64,000 bases of DNA from Acetobacter cibinongensis. Lineage in GTDB: Bacteria; Pseudomonadota; Alphaproteobacteria; Acetobacterales; Acetobacteraceae. Of this stretch, positions 51,505 through 61,547 are shown one piece after another. Within the stretch, counting starts at the first letter, position 1. Each line of letters begins with the position of its first letter. The stretch covers positions 1-64,000 of the forward strand of contig NZ_BAMV01000003.1 in the NCBI RefSeq assembly GCF_000963925.1. The letters are read 5' to 3'. The translations under genes were made by a program, and so were the position numbers. The notes under the pieces are model-generated. The model saw only the letters and a program-made list of their open reading frames with translations. It had not been told where the DNA came from and did no database searches.

Positions 51505-51740
51505 CCCGCCTGATGGTGTTCCGCAAGGAATGAAAAGGGAAGATCGGTGCGTGGTGCAAGCCATTAGTCCGTCGCTGCCCCCGCAACTGTAAGTGTGCTT
51601 TGCCACAGTCCTGTGAACGGTGCTTTTTAACAGCCCGTCACACCCACCGGGGCCATAATGCTGGGAAGGGGGCGCTGTAGGGTATTTCTGTGCTGCACGG
51701 CACAGGCTGCCAGCCACAAGCCAGGAGACCTGCCATCAGG
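51505..51740 (+). ncRNA. Cobalamin riboswitch
   Basis: Conserved elements in order: GAAAAGGGAAGATCGGTGCG (about 51532-51551), GCTGCCCCCGCAACTGTAA (51575-51593) and the B12 box GCCAGGAGACCTGCC (51720-51734). The distance of about 130 nt between the middle and B12-box parts fits a large variable arm (51600-51710). Ends are approximate. It is expected to bind adenosylcobalamin and switch off the downstream cob genes, which begin 200 bp further at 51941. Confidence 0.93.
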
Positions 51741-51940
51741 CCCGCGTACTGTTGTTTTTATACAGTGCGTCGGTCATTTGGTTTTATGGTGTTGGCTCTG
51801 GCGGGGTGCCCGGTGCGTAACACTATGCGGCACTGTGCTGCATAGTCCTGTACCCTGCCACAGGCGGGGGCGGGCCAAATCTGTCCGCACCTCAGCCACG
51901 GGCCAGCGCTTTGCGGGGCTGCGCCGTAACAGGATGCGGA

Positions 51941-52372
51941 ATGTCAGAGCTTTCTTCCCCTTCTTCCAGTCAGGCCGGGTATGATCACCCTGTTCTGCAT
52001 GTCTGCATGACCTGTCGCCGGGGTGGTCCGGCCATGGAGCGCCCGCCCGGTGCCCAGCTTTATGACCGCCTGCTGGCCGTACTGGCCGCAGAAGCGGAGA
52101 CGGAAGAGGGCGCTGTGCTTCCTGTGACGCTAAAGCCTGTAGAATGCCTTGCCGCCTGTGACCGCGGCTGTACTGCGGCCATTGCCATGGCGGGCCGTTG
52201 GACGTGGCTGCTGGGCCATCTGGGCGCTGAAAAAGCGGAAGATCTTCTGGCGTATGCGCGGCTTTATGCCGCCAGCAAAAAAGGCACGGTCATGCCGTCC
52301 CGCCGCCCGGCCTCACTTTCTGATATGGTGCTGGGGCGCGTACCTGCATCGCTTTACCAAGAACAGGACTGA
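51941..52372 (+). CDS. DUF1636 metal-binding-like protein
   Basis: 143 residues. Cys pairs VCMTCRRGGP and CLAACDRGCTAAIAM, with the following GRWTWLLGHLGAEKAEDLLA, match DUF1636, small Cys-rich proteins regularly found in cobalamin or cobalt gene clusters and resembling thioredoxin-like [2Fe-2S] ferredoxins. Role unknown; probably cobalt handling or redox support. ATG 51941 is taken as start; it is the first gene after the riboswitch and ends 5 bp before cobW. Confidence 0.8.
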   Translation: MSELSSPSSSQAGYDHPVLHVCMTCRRGGPAMERPPGAQLYDRLLAVLAAEAETEEGAVLPVTLKPVECLAACDRGCTAAIAMAGRWTWLLGHLGAEKAEDLLAYARLYAASKKGTVMPSRRPASLSDMVLGRVPASLYQEQD

Positions 52373-52377
52373 AAACC

Positions 52378-53430
52378 ATGAGTGCTGCCTCTCTCTCCCG
52401 TGTGCCGGTTACCATCATCACCGGTTTTCTTGGCGCGGGTAAAACCACGCTCCTGCGCCATATCCTGCATAAGGCGCAGGGCCACCGTATTGCGGTTGTT
52501 GTTAATGAATTCGGGTCGCTTGGGATTGATGGTGAAATCCTGCGTGGCTGCGGCATAGAAGGCTGCCGCGATGATGATATTGTTGAACTGACCAACGGTT
52601 GCCTGTGCTGCACCGTGGCGGATGACTTCCTGCCCACTATGGAAGCCCTGCTGGACCGTGCAGACCCACCGGAACATGTGGTGATTGAAACCTCCGGTCT
52701 GGCATTACCCAAACCGTTGCTCAAAGCCTTTGGCTGGCCCACCGTGCGTAACCGTATGACGGTAGATGGCGTTATTACCGTGGTGGACGCCCCGGCCATA
52801 GCCACAGGCCGCTTTGCGGATGACCCGGATGCCGTAGCCCAGCAGCGTGCGGCAGACCCCTCGCTGGACCATGACAATCCACTGGCAGAAGTGTTTGAAG
52901 ACCAGTTGAACGCCGCAGACCTGATTGTACTGAACAAGACAGACCTGCTGAGCGCGGAAGAACTGGCACAGGTGGAAGCTGAAGTGCGCCGCCTCTCACC
53001 CCGTCCCATCAAGATTATCCGCGCAACGGAGGGCAAGGTTGACCCGGCCGTGCTGCTTGGTCTTGGTGCCGCCGCCGAGGCCGATCTGGATGCGCGTCCG
53101 TCCCACCACGATGCGGAAGACGGCGAGCACGAACATGATGACTTTGAAAGCTTTGTGGTGCCCGTGCCGGAACAGGCCAGCGTAGAGGCTTTCCTGACAC
53201 AGTTGCAGGACGTTGCCTCCACGTTTGATGTGCTGCGTATGAAGGGGTTTGCTTCAGTGCAAGGCAAGCCCATGCGCTTGGCGGTGCAGGGGGTTGGTAC
53301 CCGCTTCCGGCACGAATTTGACCAGCCTTTGCCTGCTGGTGCTGATCGGTCAGGCCGCATTGTGGTGATCGGGCAGAAAGGGCTGAATGAAGCCGGTATT
53401 CGCGCCGCCCTGTCACACGGGGCAGCCTGA
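52378..53430 (+). CDS. cobW: CobW GTPase (metal chaperone-like)
   Basis: 350 residues. G3E-family P-loop VTIITGFLGAGKTTLLRHIL, NEFGSLGIDGEIL, the metal-binding GCLCC motif in LTNGCLCCTVADDFLP (CxCC), GTPase motifs VIETSGLALP (ETSG) and IVLNKTDLL (NKTD), and a His/Asp-rich loop HHDAEDGEHEHDD (about 240-253). The C-terminal CobW domain ends IVVIGQKGLN. It is thought to load cobalt to CobN chelatase during aerobic B12 synthesis. Directly precedes cobN. Confidence 0.95.
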   Translation: MSAASLSRVPVTIITGFLGAGKTTLLRHILHKAQGHRIAVVVNEFGSLGIDGEILRGCGIEGCRDDDIVELTNGCLCCTVADDFLPTMEALLDRADPPEHVVIETSGLALPKPLLKAFGWPTVRNRMTVDGVITVVDAPAIATGRFADDPDAVAQQRAADPSLDHDNPLAEVFEDQLNAADLIVLNKTDLLSAEELAQVEAEVRRLSPRPIKIIRATEGKVDPAVLLGLGAAAEADLDARPSHHDAEDGEHEHDDFESFVVPVPEQASVEAFLTQLQDVASTFDVLRMKGFASVQGKPMRLAVQGVGTRFRHEFDQPLPAGADRSGRIVVIGQKGLNEAGIRAALSHGAA

Positions 53431-53459
53431 CCACTACGGGCTGAAGGGAGTGGTTTGCC

Positions 53460-56400
53460 ATGCATCTGCTGGTTCGTGAAAACCGGTCACTGGATGAGCA
53501 GGAGCAGGCGGAAGATCTCGGCCAACCTTCTGCGGATGTGGTGGTACTCTCTTTTAGCGAAAGTGACCTTTTAAGTCTGCGCGCAGCCCATGCTGCGGCG
53601 CAGACAGACCCGGCGCAGGGCAGGCAGGCCAGCCTGCAACTGACACACCTGTCCCGGCTGCGTCACCCTATGTCCATTGACCTGTATATTGACAGCACGC
53701 TTGAAAAAGCCCGCTGCGTAGTGGTGCGGCTGTTGGGCGGACTGGAGGCGTGGCGCTACGGGGTGGAAGAACTGGCAGGCTGGTGCCGCAGTAACGCTGT
53801 GCCTCTGGCTCTGCTACCGGGTGAGTGCGCGACAACGCAGGCAAGCGCCATCGCACAGGGCGGCGATGATACCCGGTTGGCAGAACTTTCCACGGTGGAC
53901 CCGGCGGCCCGCACGCGTCTTATCGGGTTTTTCCGGCAAGGTGGCCCGCGCAACATGGCGTGCGCCCTGCGCTTGATGGAGGCCATGGCAGGCCTTGCGG
54001 AGGATGACGGCCAGCACCCAGAACCGCTGCCTGCATGGGGCTTGTATCGGACCGTGGTGGCGCGGGAGGGGAGGAGTATTAATCAAGACCCCCACTTGCC
54101 AAATGGTATGACAGCACGGGCTATTTTATTGTTCTACCGTGCCCACCTGCTGGTGAGTGACCAGACTGCGCTGGACGCGCTGGCCGAGGCTCTGGCCGCG
54201 CAAGGCTGCACGGTGGATATGGTGTTTGTGCCCTCACTCAAAGGCCCGGAGGTCGCGCAGGGTGTGGCCGGTCTTATGGCGCGTATCCAGCCGGATTGTG
54301 TGCTGAATGGCACGGTATTTTCATCCAGAAATCAGGCTGGGTATTCGCCACTTATGCAGGCGGGTGTGCCGGTGTTTCAACTGTTACAACCGGGCAGCAC
54401 GCAGGCCTTGTGGCAGGAGAGCGCACGCGGGCTTTCCCGGTCAGACCTGGCCATGCAAACCGTTCTGCCGGAACTGGATGGCAGCATTGCCACCTTCCCC
54501 CTGTCGTTCCGGCAGGAGGTCATGCCCGGCCAGCCCGCCGCCCGCATTCCTTTTGCGGAGGGCATAGCGCAGACCACAGCCCGCATCATGGGGTGGCTGC
54601 GTCTGCGCTGCCTGCCAGCAGAGCAGCGGCGTGTAGGCCTTGTGGTGTCAGATTATCCAGGGGCCGGTCTTCAGCAGGATAGCGGGCATGTGGCGCACGC
54701 CGTAGGGCTGGATACATTTGCAAGTCTTGTGTCCATACAGCAGATTTTGCGTACGGAGGGATATGATGCGGGGCCAGAATGGCAGCAGGCCCAGCTTGGG
54801 CAGGTCCTTACACGAGAGCTGCCGCACCCCGTGCTATCGCTTGCCCGGTATCACGCTCTTACTGCCGGGTTAGAGCCAGCGTTCATGGCGTCTGTCACCG
54901 CGGCATGGGGTACGCCGGAAGAGGATCCATCCGTGCAAAACGGGCAGTTTTGTCTGCGGGTGTATATACAGGGCCAGCTTACGGTGGCGGTGCAGCCTGA
55001 CCGTGGGCAGGCGGCTGACCGCAAAACCCTGTATCATAACCCGGACAGCCCCCCATGCCATGCCTATGTGGCATTTTACCTTTGGTTGCAGCATGTGCAG
55101 AAGCTGGACGCTATGGTGCATGTGGGCACGCATGGCACGCTGGAGTGGTTGCCGGGTAAGGTTGTAGCGCTCACCAAAGCTTGTGCGCCTGCGGTTTTAA
55201 CAGGAGCTTTGCCGGTTATTTACCCGTTTATTGTCAATAACCCCGGTGAGGCCGCAACGGCCAAGCGCCGCCTTGGTGCCGTAACACTGGGGCACATGAC
55301 GCCACCTGTCATGCAGGCTGGCCTCTCCCCGGATATGCAGGCTCTGGAACGGTTGATTGACGAATATGCGGAGGCGGATGGTCTGGACCCTCGGCGGGGT
55401 GCGTTGTTGCGTCAGGACATTCTAACCCGTGCGGCCCGTACCGGTGTTTTGGCGGAAAGTGGCGTTCGCCCCGGTGATGAAAGTGACGATGAGGCTCTGG
55501 CACGGCTGGATGCGTATTTGTGCGATGTGAAAGATCTGCAAATTCGTGATGGGCTGCATATTTTTGGCAAGAGCGCTCCTAAAGCCGAGGCGCTTGTTGA
55601 GGCCATTGAACAAGCCTGCGCCACGCCCACTTCAGGCCCGACACGTCAGAATATTGCCCAGAAGGTGGTAGACTGCGCACAGGCGGAAGTTATGGGCCTG
55701 CGGGATGCTCTGGCAGGGCGATTTGTGGCCGCAGGGCCTGCGGGCGCACCCACGCGGGGCCGGGTGGATGTGCTGCCAACCGGGCGCAACCTGTTTACCA
55801 TAGACCCACGGGCACTCCCCACACCCTCTGCCATGCAACTGGCAGCAAAAATGGAAAACCTGTTGCTCACACGCCATAAACAGGAACACGGCGAACCGCT
55901 GACCCGCCTTGTGATGGATTTGTGGGGGTCAGCCAGCCTGCGTACGGGTGGGGAGGATATGGCACTGGCCCTACGCCTTATGGGGGTGGAGGTTACCCGT
56001 GCCACAGGCACAGGGCATGTGACGGGCTTTGAGGTCATTCCTCTGCCTGTGCTGGACCGGCCACGGGTGGATGTGACGTTGCGTATCTCTGGCCTGTTCC
56101 GGGATGCATTTCCCGACCAGATAGCTTTGTTTGACCAAGTGGTGACGGCTGTGGCGGAGCAGGATGAACCTGTTGAGTGGAATCCCCTTGCTGCCACGGT
56201 ACGCGGGCTGGCAGGGGAGGCACGGCAACGTGCTACCGCCCGCATTTTTGGCGCGGCAAGCGGCACTTACGGTACCGGGTTGGAAGACCGTCTGCACCTT
56301 GGGGCATGGCAGGACCGGCAGGATTTGGGGGCCGCATGGCTGGAAGGGTCAGCATGGACCTACGGGGGTGGGCGGGATGGCCAGCAGGATGCAACGGCAT

Positions 56401-56963
56401 TGGCCACGTTGCTTAGCCGCACAGAGGCTGTGTTGCATGTGCAGGACCATGCGGAAACAGATATGCTGGAAAGCCCGGAAAATGCTGCGCATGAGGGCGG
56501 GTTAGCCGCTGCCGCTGCTGCCCTTGGGGCGGACCCCGCCATCTGGCACGGCGATACAGCCCGACCGGATACGCCCCGCCTGCGGAGCACCGCGCAGGAA
56601 GTGGCCCGCATTGTGCGTGGCAGGCTGGCTAACCCTCGCTGGATAGAAGGAATGCAGCGGCACGGATACGCCGGTGCGGCAGAGCTGGCCCGTGGGCTGG
56701 ATGCCCTGTCCGGCTTTGCGGCTACCTTGCCAGACCGGTTTGACCAGCAGTTTGACCTTGTGTTTGCCGCCACATTGGGCAACGTAGCCTGCAACCAGTT
56801 TTTGCAGCAGGCCAATCCGGCCGCGCGGGAAGCCATGCGCGCCCGCTTTGCCGAGGCATGGCGGCGTGGCCTGTGGCACCCACGCGGCAACAGCGTGGGG
56901 CAAGTGCTGGAAGAAAGCCCCGGCATACCCACAGCACACACAGAAAGGCCCCTCCCGCAATGA
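53460..56963 (+). CDS. cobN: Cobaltochelatase subunit CobN
   Basis: 1167 residues, somewhat shorter than the ~1270 of well-studied CobN. N-terminal part has VLSFSESDLLSLRAAH and LYIDSTLEKARCVVVRLLGG; the chelatase core has NGTVFSSRNQAGYSPLMQAG, VGTHGTLEWLPGKVVALTKA, PFIVNNPGEAATAKRRLGAV and RIFGAASGTYGTGLEDRLHL. CobN inserts Co2+ into hydrogenobyrinic acid a,c-diamide with ATP, together with CobS and CobT, which are not in this window. GAAGGGAG precedes ATG 53460. Stop overlaps the cobB start (ATGA). Confidence 0.95.
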   Translation: MHLLVRENRSLDEQEQAEDLGQPSADVVVLSFSESDLLSLRAAHAAAQTDPAQGRQASLQLTHLSRLRHPMSIDLYIDSTLEKARCVVVRLLGGLEAWRYGVEELAGWCRSNAVPLALLPGECATTQASAIAQGGDDTRLAELSTVDPAARTRLIGFFRQGGPRNMACALRLMEAMAGLAEDDGQHPEPLPAWGLYRTVVAREGRSINQDPHLPNGMTARAILLFYRAHLLVSDQTALDALAEALAAQGCTVDMVFVPSLKGPEVAQGVAGLMARIQPDCVLNGTVFSSRNQAGYSPLMQAGVPVFQLLQPGSTQALWQESARGLSRSDLAMQTVLPELDGSIATFPLSFRQEVMPGQPAARIPFAEGIAQTTARIMGWLRLRCLPAEQRRVGLVVSDYPGAGLQQDSGHVAHAVGLDTFASLVSIQQILRTEGYDAGPEWQQAQLGQVLTRELPHPVLSLARYHALTAGLEPAFMASVTAAWGTPEEDPSVQNGQFCLRVYIQGQLTVAVQPDRGQAADRKTLYHNPDSPPCHAYVAFYLWLQHVQKLDAMVHVGTHGTLEWLPGKVVALTKACAPAVLTGALPVIYPFIVNNPGEAATAKRRLGAVTLGHMTPPVMQAGLSPDMQALERLIDEYAEADGLDPRRGALLRQDILTRAARTGVLAESGVRPGDESDDEALARLDAYLCDVKDLQIRDGLHIFGKSAPKAEALVEAIEQACATPTSGPTRQNIAQKVVDCAQAEVMGLRDALAGRFVAAGPAGAPTRGRVDVLPTGRNLFTIDPRALPTPSAMQLAAKMENLLLTRHKQEHGEPLTRLVMDLWGSASLRTGGEDMALALRLMGVEVTRATGTGHVTGFEVIPLPVLDRPRVDVTLRISGLFRDAFPDQIALFDQVVTAVAEQDEPVEWNPLAATVRGLAGEARQRATARIFGAASGTYGTGLEDRLHLGAWQDRQDLGAAWLEGSAWTYGGGRDGQQDATALATLLSRTEAVLHVQDHAETDMLESPENAAHEGGLAAAAAALGADPAIWHGDTARPDTPRLRSTAQEVARIVRGRLANPRWIEGMQRHGYAGAAELARGLDALSGFAATLPDRFDQQFDLVFAATLGNVACNQFLQQANPAAREAMRARFAEAWRRGLWHPRGNSVGQVLEESPGIPTAHTERPLPQ

Positions 56964-58303
56964 CGGCCCGCGCCCTTATGGTGGCTGCCCCCCGCTCTGG
57001 TGGTGGCAAAACAACCGTGACCCTTGCTCTGCTGGCGGCTCTCAAACGGCGTGGGGTGCGCGTGGGGGCGGCCAAAACGGGGCCGGATTATATAGACCCC
57101 GCGTTTCACGCCGCCATTACGGGCAGGCCGGGGCTTAATCTGGATAGCTGGTGTATGCCGCCCCCCCTTTTGGCAACCGTATTGCAGGCAGCACAGCAGG
57201 ATGTTGACCTTGTGGTGGTGGAATCCGCCATGGGGCTGTTTGATGGCCTTGTTGCACCAGAAGGGGCACGCGGCGCACCGGCGGACATTGCGGCCCGGTT
57301 TGGGATTCCGGTTGTGCTGGTGCTGGATGTGTCCGGTCAGGGGCAGTCAGTCGGGCCAATTGCCAAGGGGTTTGCAACATGGCAGGCGGATGTGCCGGTG
57401 GCCGGTGTTGTGCTGAACCGTGTGGCATCGCCCCGCCATGCGCGGTTGACCAGCGGGGCCGTGCACGCCGCCGGCTTGCCTGTGCTGGGAACATTGCTGC
57501 GGCAGCCGGGCCAGCCTTTGCCCGAACGCCATTTGGGCCTTGTACAGGCCCGTGAGCACGGTGGCCTGACGGACTGGCTGGAAAAATTGGCAGACAAGGC
57601 AGAGCAGGAACTGGACCTTGATGCCATATTGGCCACGGCCCGCCCGTTACCAGACCTGTCACACCTGCTGCACGGCGCAGGAGCACAGGCGGCCATGCTG
57701 CCGCCCCCCGGCCAGCGGATTGCTGTGGCGGAAGATGATGCGTTTTCCTTTCTATATGGCCATCTGGCGTTGTTCTGGCGGCAGGCGGGTGCTGAGGTGG
57801 TGCCGTTTTCTCCTTTGGCCGATCAGGGGCCGGACCCATCTTGCACCGCCTGCTGGCTGCCGGGCGGCTACCCGGAGCTGCATGCAGGCCAACTGGCGCA
57901 GGCAGAGCATTTTAAAACCGCCTTGCAGCATTTTGCCACTACGCGCCCGGTCCATGGGGAGTGCGGGGGCTACATGGTGCTGGGGCAGGGGCTGGAAGAT
58001 GCTCAGGGGCAACGGCACCAGATGGCAGGGTTGCTTGGCCATGCGACCTCTTTTGCCCGCCGCAAGTTGAATCTGGGCTACCGCGAGGCCACGTTACAGA
58101 TGGACTGCCTGCTTGGCCCTGCCAGGTCACGGTTGCGGGGGCATGAGTTCCATTATGCGTCCGTGCTGGAGCCGGGTGCAGACCAGCCTCTTGCGGCTTT
58201 AACTGCAGGCGATGGTACGGACCTTGGTCTGTGCGGCGGGCAACGGGGGCTGGTTACAGGGTCGTTTTTTCATGTGCTGGCGCGGGTGCCAGACCTCACA
58301 TGA
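56960..58303 (+). CDS. cobB: (Hydrogeno)cobyrinic acid a,c-diamide synthase
   Basis: 447 residues. Synthetase domain with P-loop MVAAPRSGGGKTTVTLALLA and KTGPDYIDPAFHAAITGRPG, LVVVESAMGLFDGL; the C-terminal glutamine amidotransferase has VHGECGGYMVLGQGLED (nucleophile Cys in HGECGG) and LRGHEFHYASVLEPGA (His). It amidates the a and c side chains of (hydrogeno)cobyrinic acid using Gln and ATP. In the aerobic pathway this precedes cobalt insertion by CobN. ATG 56960 overlaps the cobN stop (ATGA). Confidence 0.95.
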   Translation: MTARALMVAAPRSGGGKTTVTLALLAALKRRGVRVGAAKTGPDYIDPAFHAAITGRPGLNLDSWCMPPPLLATVLQAAQQDVDLVVVESAMGLFDGLVAPEGARGAPADIAARFGIPVVLVLDVSGQGQSVGPIAKGFATWQADVPVAGVVLNRVASPRHARLTSGAVHAAGLPVLGTLLRQPGQPLPERHLGLVQAREHGGLTDWLEKLADKAEQELDLDAILATARPLPDLSHLLHGAGAQAAMLPPPGQRIAVAEDDAFSFLYGHLALFWRQAGAEVVPFSPLADQGPDPSCTACWLPGGYPELHAGQLAQAEHFKTALQHFATTRPVHGECGGYMVLGQGLEDAQGQRHQMAGLLGHATSFARRKLNLGYREATLQMDCLLGPARSRLRGHEFHYASVLEPGADQPLAALTAGDGTDLGLCGGQRGLVTGSFFHVLARVPDLT

Positions 58304-58469
58304 TTGTGTGTAAAGGTTTGATCGGCGCGGGGCGGGGCTGCCCGGTGGGTGGCAAAAAAGTGGGTATTATCACAGGCTCATGCACCGTAAGGTGCGTGGA
58401 GGCACAGTACGCCGGAACGGTTTGCTACCGTATGTGTTAGAGAGTGGCGTGATGGCCTAGGAGAGAAAT

Positions 58470-59069
58470 ATGGCGCAGTCTTTCCCCGTTTTGTTGGTGC
58501 GTCATGCACCAGTTCTTCTGCCGGAAGGGGTTTGCTACGGGCGGCAGGACGTTGCGCTGAAACCGGGTTGGGAAGGCGTGGCCGCTGGGCTGGCCGTGCT
58601 GGCGCAAGGGGCAGTCTGCCAAGTGCTCTATAGCTCTCCTGCAACCCGCTGCCGGGAAATGGCGGAACGGCTGGCCCGTGTCACCGGCATGGAACTGCGG
58701 ATAGATTCCCGGTTGGCTGAAATGGATTTTGGCGCATGGGAAGGCCGCAACTGGTCAGACATCAGCCGGGACCAACTGGATGAATGGGCCAGAGACCCGG
58801 CCAGCTTCGCTCCTCCTGAAGGGGAAAGTGGGCTGGCTCTGACACAACGTACAAGAGCCTTTTGGCAGGATGTTAAGGCCGCGGGGGTGCCTGCCTGCGT
58901 GGTGTCCCACGGTGGTCCGCTGCGGTTGCTGAGTGCGCTGGCTGCGGGTGACACACCGGAACTTCTGGCTCCTTCAATGCCACAGGGGGCAGCACGGCTT
59001 TATATGGTGCCCCACCCGGCAGGGCTGGACCATGCCTATACCCACCGCAAGGCTATGGCGCTGAGTTAA
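58470..59069 (+). CDS. cobC: Histidine phosphatase family protein, CobC-like (alpha-ribazole phosphatase)
   Basis: 199 residues. FPVLLVRHAPVLLPEGVCYG is the RHA/RHG phosphohistidine motif, VLYSSPATRCREMAERLARV the SSPxxR motif, LRIDSRLAEMDFGAWEGRNW follows and ACVVSHGGPLRLLSALAAG holds the second His. YGRQDVALKP (YGxxDv) is typical of CobC, which removes phosphate from alpha-ribazole or adenosylcobalamin 5'-phosphate. TAGGAGAG lies 5 bases before ATG 58470. A 166-bp gap with a hairpin GCACC/GGTGC separates it from cobB. Confidence 0.85.
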   Translation: MAQSFPVLLVRHAPVLLPEGVCYGRQDVALKPGWEGVAAGLAVLAQGAVCQVLYSSPATRCREMAERLARVTGMELRIDSRLAEMDFGAWEGRNWSDISRDQLDEWARDPASFAPPEGESGLALTQRTRAFWQDVKAAGVPACVVSHGGPLRLLSALAAGDTPELLAPSMPQGAARLYMVPHPAGLDHAYTHRKAMALS

Positions 59070-59103
59070 GCCTCGCCCGCCTACCCCGATGACAGAAAGA
59101 CCC

Positions 59104-59733
59104 ATGACAGAACACACGCCACCCCCCGCACTAACCGACACTGAAGACCGCCACCGCGAGAAAATGCAGAAGCGCAAAGCGGTGCAGGATCAGGAAGTGG
59201 CTTCCAAAACAGTGGAAAAAGGGCTGCTGCTGGTCAATACGGGGCCGGGCAAAGGCAAGTCCACCGCGGCTCTTGGCATGGTGCTGCGTACTTTAGGCTA
59301 TGGCCGCAGGGTTGTGGTCGTGCAGTTTATAAAAGGTCTGTGGGACACGGGGGAACGCAGGGCGCTGGAGCGCTTTGATGACCTGATTGAATGGCATGCT
59401 CTGGGTGAAGGATTTACGTGGGAAACGCAGGACCGCGCGCGGGATGTTGCCGCCTGCCAAAAGGCATGGGCTGTGGCAAAACAGGCGCTCAGCCAGCCGG
59501 ATATAGCCCTTGTGGTGCTGGATGAACTGAACATAGCCCTGCGCTATGACTATCTGCCTCTGGCTGAGGTTCTGGCTGATATTCAGGCCCGCCCCGCTGG
59601 TCAGCATGTGGTTGTGACAGGCCGTAACGCCAAACCGGAACTGATTGAGCAGGCCGATCTGGTGACGGAAATGGCGTTGGTCAAACATCATTTTAAAAAC
59701 GGCGTGAAAGCGCAGCAGGGCGTGGAGTTTTGA
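59104..59733 (+). CDS. cobO: Cob(I)yrinic acid a,c-diamide adenosyltransferase
   Basis: 209 residues. [20 protein letters not shown] then [20 protein letters not shown] (P-loop with reversed features typical of the BtuR/CobO family), [20 protein letters not shown] and [20 protein letters not shown]. It adenosylates the corrinoid cobalt from ATP. ATG 59104 fits the family N-terminus and follows GAAAGA; ATG 59089 in frame adds five residues. Overlaps cobQ (TTG 59730) by four bases. Confidence 0.93.
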   Translation: MTEHTPPPALTDTEDRHREKMQKRKAVQDQEVASKTVEKGLLLVNTGPGKGKSTAALGMVLRTLGYGRRVVVVQFIKGLWDTGERRALERFDDLIEWHALGEGFTWETQDRARDVAACQKAWAVAKQALSQPDIALVVLDELNIALRYDYLPLAEVLADIQARPAGQHVVVTGRNAKPELIEQADLVTEMALVKHHFKNGVKAQQGVEF

Positions 59734-61307
59734 GCGCACGGGTGCTCATGCTTCAGGGTACCGGGTCAAGCGTTGGCAAATCTACTCTGGTGGCGGGGCT
59801 GGCGCGGGCTTTTACGCGCCGGGGGCTGAAGGTTTTGCCGTTCAAGCCGCAAAACATGTCCAACAATGCAGCAGTAACAGCCAGCGGCGGGGAGATAGGC
59901 CGTGCGCAGGCGTTGCAGGCCCGCGCCTGCGGGGTGCCGCCCCATGTGGATATGAACCCCGTTCTGCTCAAGCCGCAGGGGGAGACAGGTGCGCAGCTTG
60001 TTGTGCAGGGCCGCAAGCAGGAGACCGTAGCCGCCCGCAGTTATCAGGACCGTAAAACCCTGCTTATGCCAGCCGTGCTGGACAGTTTTTACCGGCTGGC
60101 GGCACAGGCGGATCTGGTCTTGGTGGAGGGGGCTGGCTCGGCGTCCGAAGTAAATTTACGCCCGCGTGATATTGCCAATATGGGGTTTGCTCAGGCCGTG
60201 CAGGCTCCTGTTGTGCTGGTGGGGGATATTGACCGGGGGGGCGTTATTGCCAGTTTGGTCGGCACACAGGTTGTGCTGGCACCTGAAGATGCAGCAACCA
60301 TAAAAGGCTTTATCGTTAACAGAATGCGCGGTGATATCTCGTTATTTGAAGACGGGATGGCATTTGTTGCACAGAGTACAGGGTGGGCTCCGTTGGGGTT
60401 GGTGCCGCATTTGGCTGCCATCAGGCACCTGCCAGCAGAAGATGCAGCAGACCTGCTGGAGCTCGTAAGGTCCGGTAGAAAAACGACGCAACCTGTAGCC
60501 CCCTTGGCAGGCAATGCTCCTGTGGCGGTTCCGGCCAGACTACGCGTGGTAGTGCCGCTTTTGCCGCTTATTGCCAATTTTGATGACTTTGACCCGCTCA
60601 GAACAGAACCAGGGGTGGAGCTGATAGCCGTGCAATGCGGTGAGCCTTTGCCAGAGTGTGACCTGATTATTCTACCCGGATCAAAAAACACCTTGTCTGA
60701 TTTATCGGTTTTGCAAGAACGGGGCTGGGCGGATGCACTGGCAGCGCATCGGGCGCAGGGTGGCCATATTCTGGGCATTTGTGGTGGATACCAGATGCTG
60801 GGCCAAAGTCTGGCTGACCCGCATGGCATTGAAGGCCCGCCTGCTACCGTGGCGGGGCTTGGCCTGCTGGCAGTAGAGACGGTGTTGAGCCCTGATAAAT
60901 ATCTTGTTGAAAAAACAGGGATTGTGGCCGGTACACAGGCCTGCGTGTCAGGCTATGAAATGCATATTGGCCGCACCGCCGGCCCAGACTGTGCACACCC
61001 CTTGCTGGAATTGGATGGCCAGCCTGAAGGCGCAGTGGCCGCAGATGGCCATATTTACGGCACGTATCTGCATGGTGTGTTTGGGAGCCGTGCTGCACGC
61101 ATGGCGTTGCTGGAGCGTGTGGGCGGGCGGGCATTTGCCCCCGGCGGGTTCTGGTATCAGGCCGGGCAGGCTGTGCAACTCCCTGACCATCATGATGCCT
61201 TGGTTGAACAGGCGCTGGATACTCTAGCGGACCATCTGGAACAGTTTGCTGATCTGGACGCCATTCTGGCGCTGGCCTGTGAGCCAAAGGAACGTCTTTC
61301 TGCCTAA
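59730..61307 (+). CDS. cobQ: Adenosylcobyric acid synthase
   Basis: 525 residues. Synthetase part: [20 protein letters not shown] (P-loop), [54 protein letters not shown]; amidotransferase part: [33 protein letters not shown] (Cys in GICGGYQM) and [10 protein letters not shown]. It adds four amide groups to adenosylcobyrinic a,c-diamide. First codon read as TTG 59730, overlapping the cobO stop; GTG 59742 is an alternative. Last gene of the cob run. Confidence 0.94.
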   Translation: MSARVLMLQGTGSSVGKSTLVAGLARAFTRRGLKVLPFKPQNMSNNAAVTASGGEIGRAQALQARACGVPPHVDMNPVLLKPQGETGAQLVVQGRKQETVAARSYQDRKTLLMPAVLDSFYRLAAQADLVLVEGAGSASEVNLRPRDIANMGFAQAVQAPVVLVGDIDRGGVIASLVGTQVVLAPEDAATIKGFIVNRMRGDISLFEDGMAFVAQSTGWAPLGLVPHLAAIRHLPAEDAADLLELVRSGRKTTQPVAPLAGNAPVAVPARLRVVVPLLPLIANFDDFDPLRTEPGVELIAVQCGEPLPECDLIILPGSKNTLSDLSVLQERGWADALAAHRAQGGHILGICGGYQMLGQSLADPHGIEGPPATVAGLGLLAVETVLSPDKYLVEKTGIVAGTQACVSGYEMHIGRTAGPDCAHPLLELDGQPEGAVAADGHIYGTYLHGVFGSRAARMALLERVGGRAFAPGGFWYQAGQAVQLPDHHDALVEQALDTLADHLEQFADLDAILALACEPKERLSA

Positions 61308-61343
61308 AATACCTGATTGAATAAGCTATTTTGAGGTGATGGA

Positions 61344-61547
61344 TTAGGCTTCGCTTTCTGAATCATCAAAAACGTCTTCGATAGGCATGGCAAAAAAACG
61401 TGCAATCTTGAAGGCCAGCGGCAAGCTGGGGTCGTAGCGGCCCATTTCAATCGCGTTGACGGTCTGGCGGGAAACTCCCAGAAATTTCCCCAAAGAGTCC
61501 TGAGAAAGTCCTCTGGCAAGGCGGAGTGTGCGAACCTGATTAATCAT
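61344..61547 (-). CDS. XRE-family transcriptional regulator
   Basis: 67 residues, a single helix-turn-helix domain. LRLARGLSQDSLGKFLGVSR then QTVNAIEMGRYDPSLPLAFK is the classical Cro/CI HTH with 'SRQTVNAIE' recognition helix; the ending MPIEDVFDDSESEA is acidic. These small regulators are usually paired with a membrane protein, as here. ATG 61547 overlaps the stop of the upstream membrane gene (ATGA). The longer in-frame upstream region is inside that gene. It probably controls its own operon through the inverted repeats at 61935-61992. Confidence 0.9.
   Translation of the reverse strand: MINQVRTLRLARGLSQDSLGKFLGVSRQTVNAIEMGRYDPSLPLAFKIARFFAMPIEDVFDDSESEA

Noticed and set aside
51658-51984. 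108-codon frame overlapping the B12 box
   Set aside because: It overlaps the riboswitch and DUF1636 start and has no conserved features; CbtA/CbtB-like sequence was looked for and not found.
58231-58440. Small frame between cobB and cobC
   Set aside because: Overlaps the cobB 3' end in another frame; Cys-rich appearance comes from GC-rich codons only.
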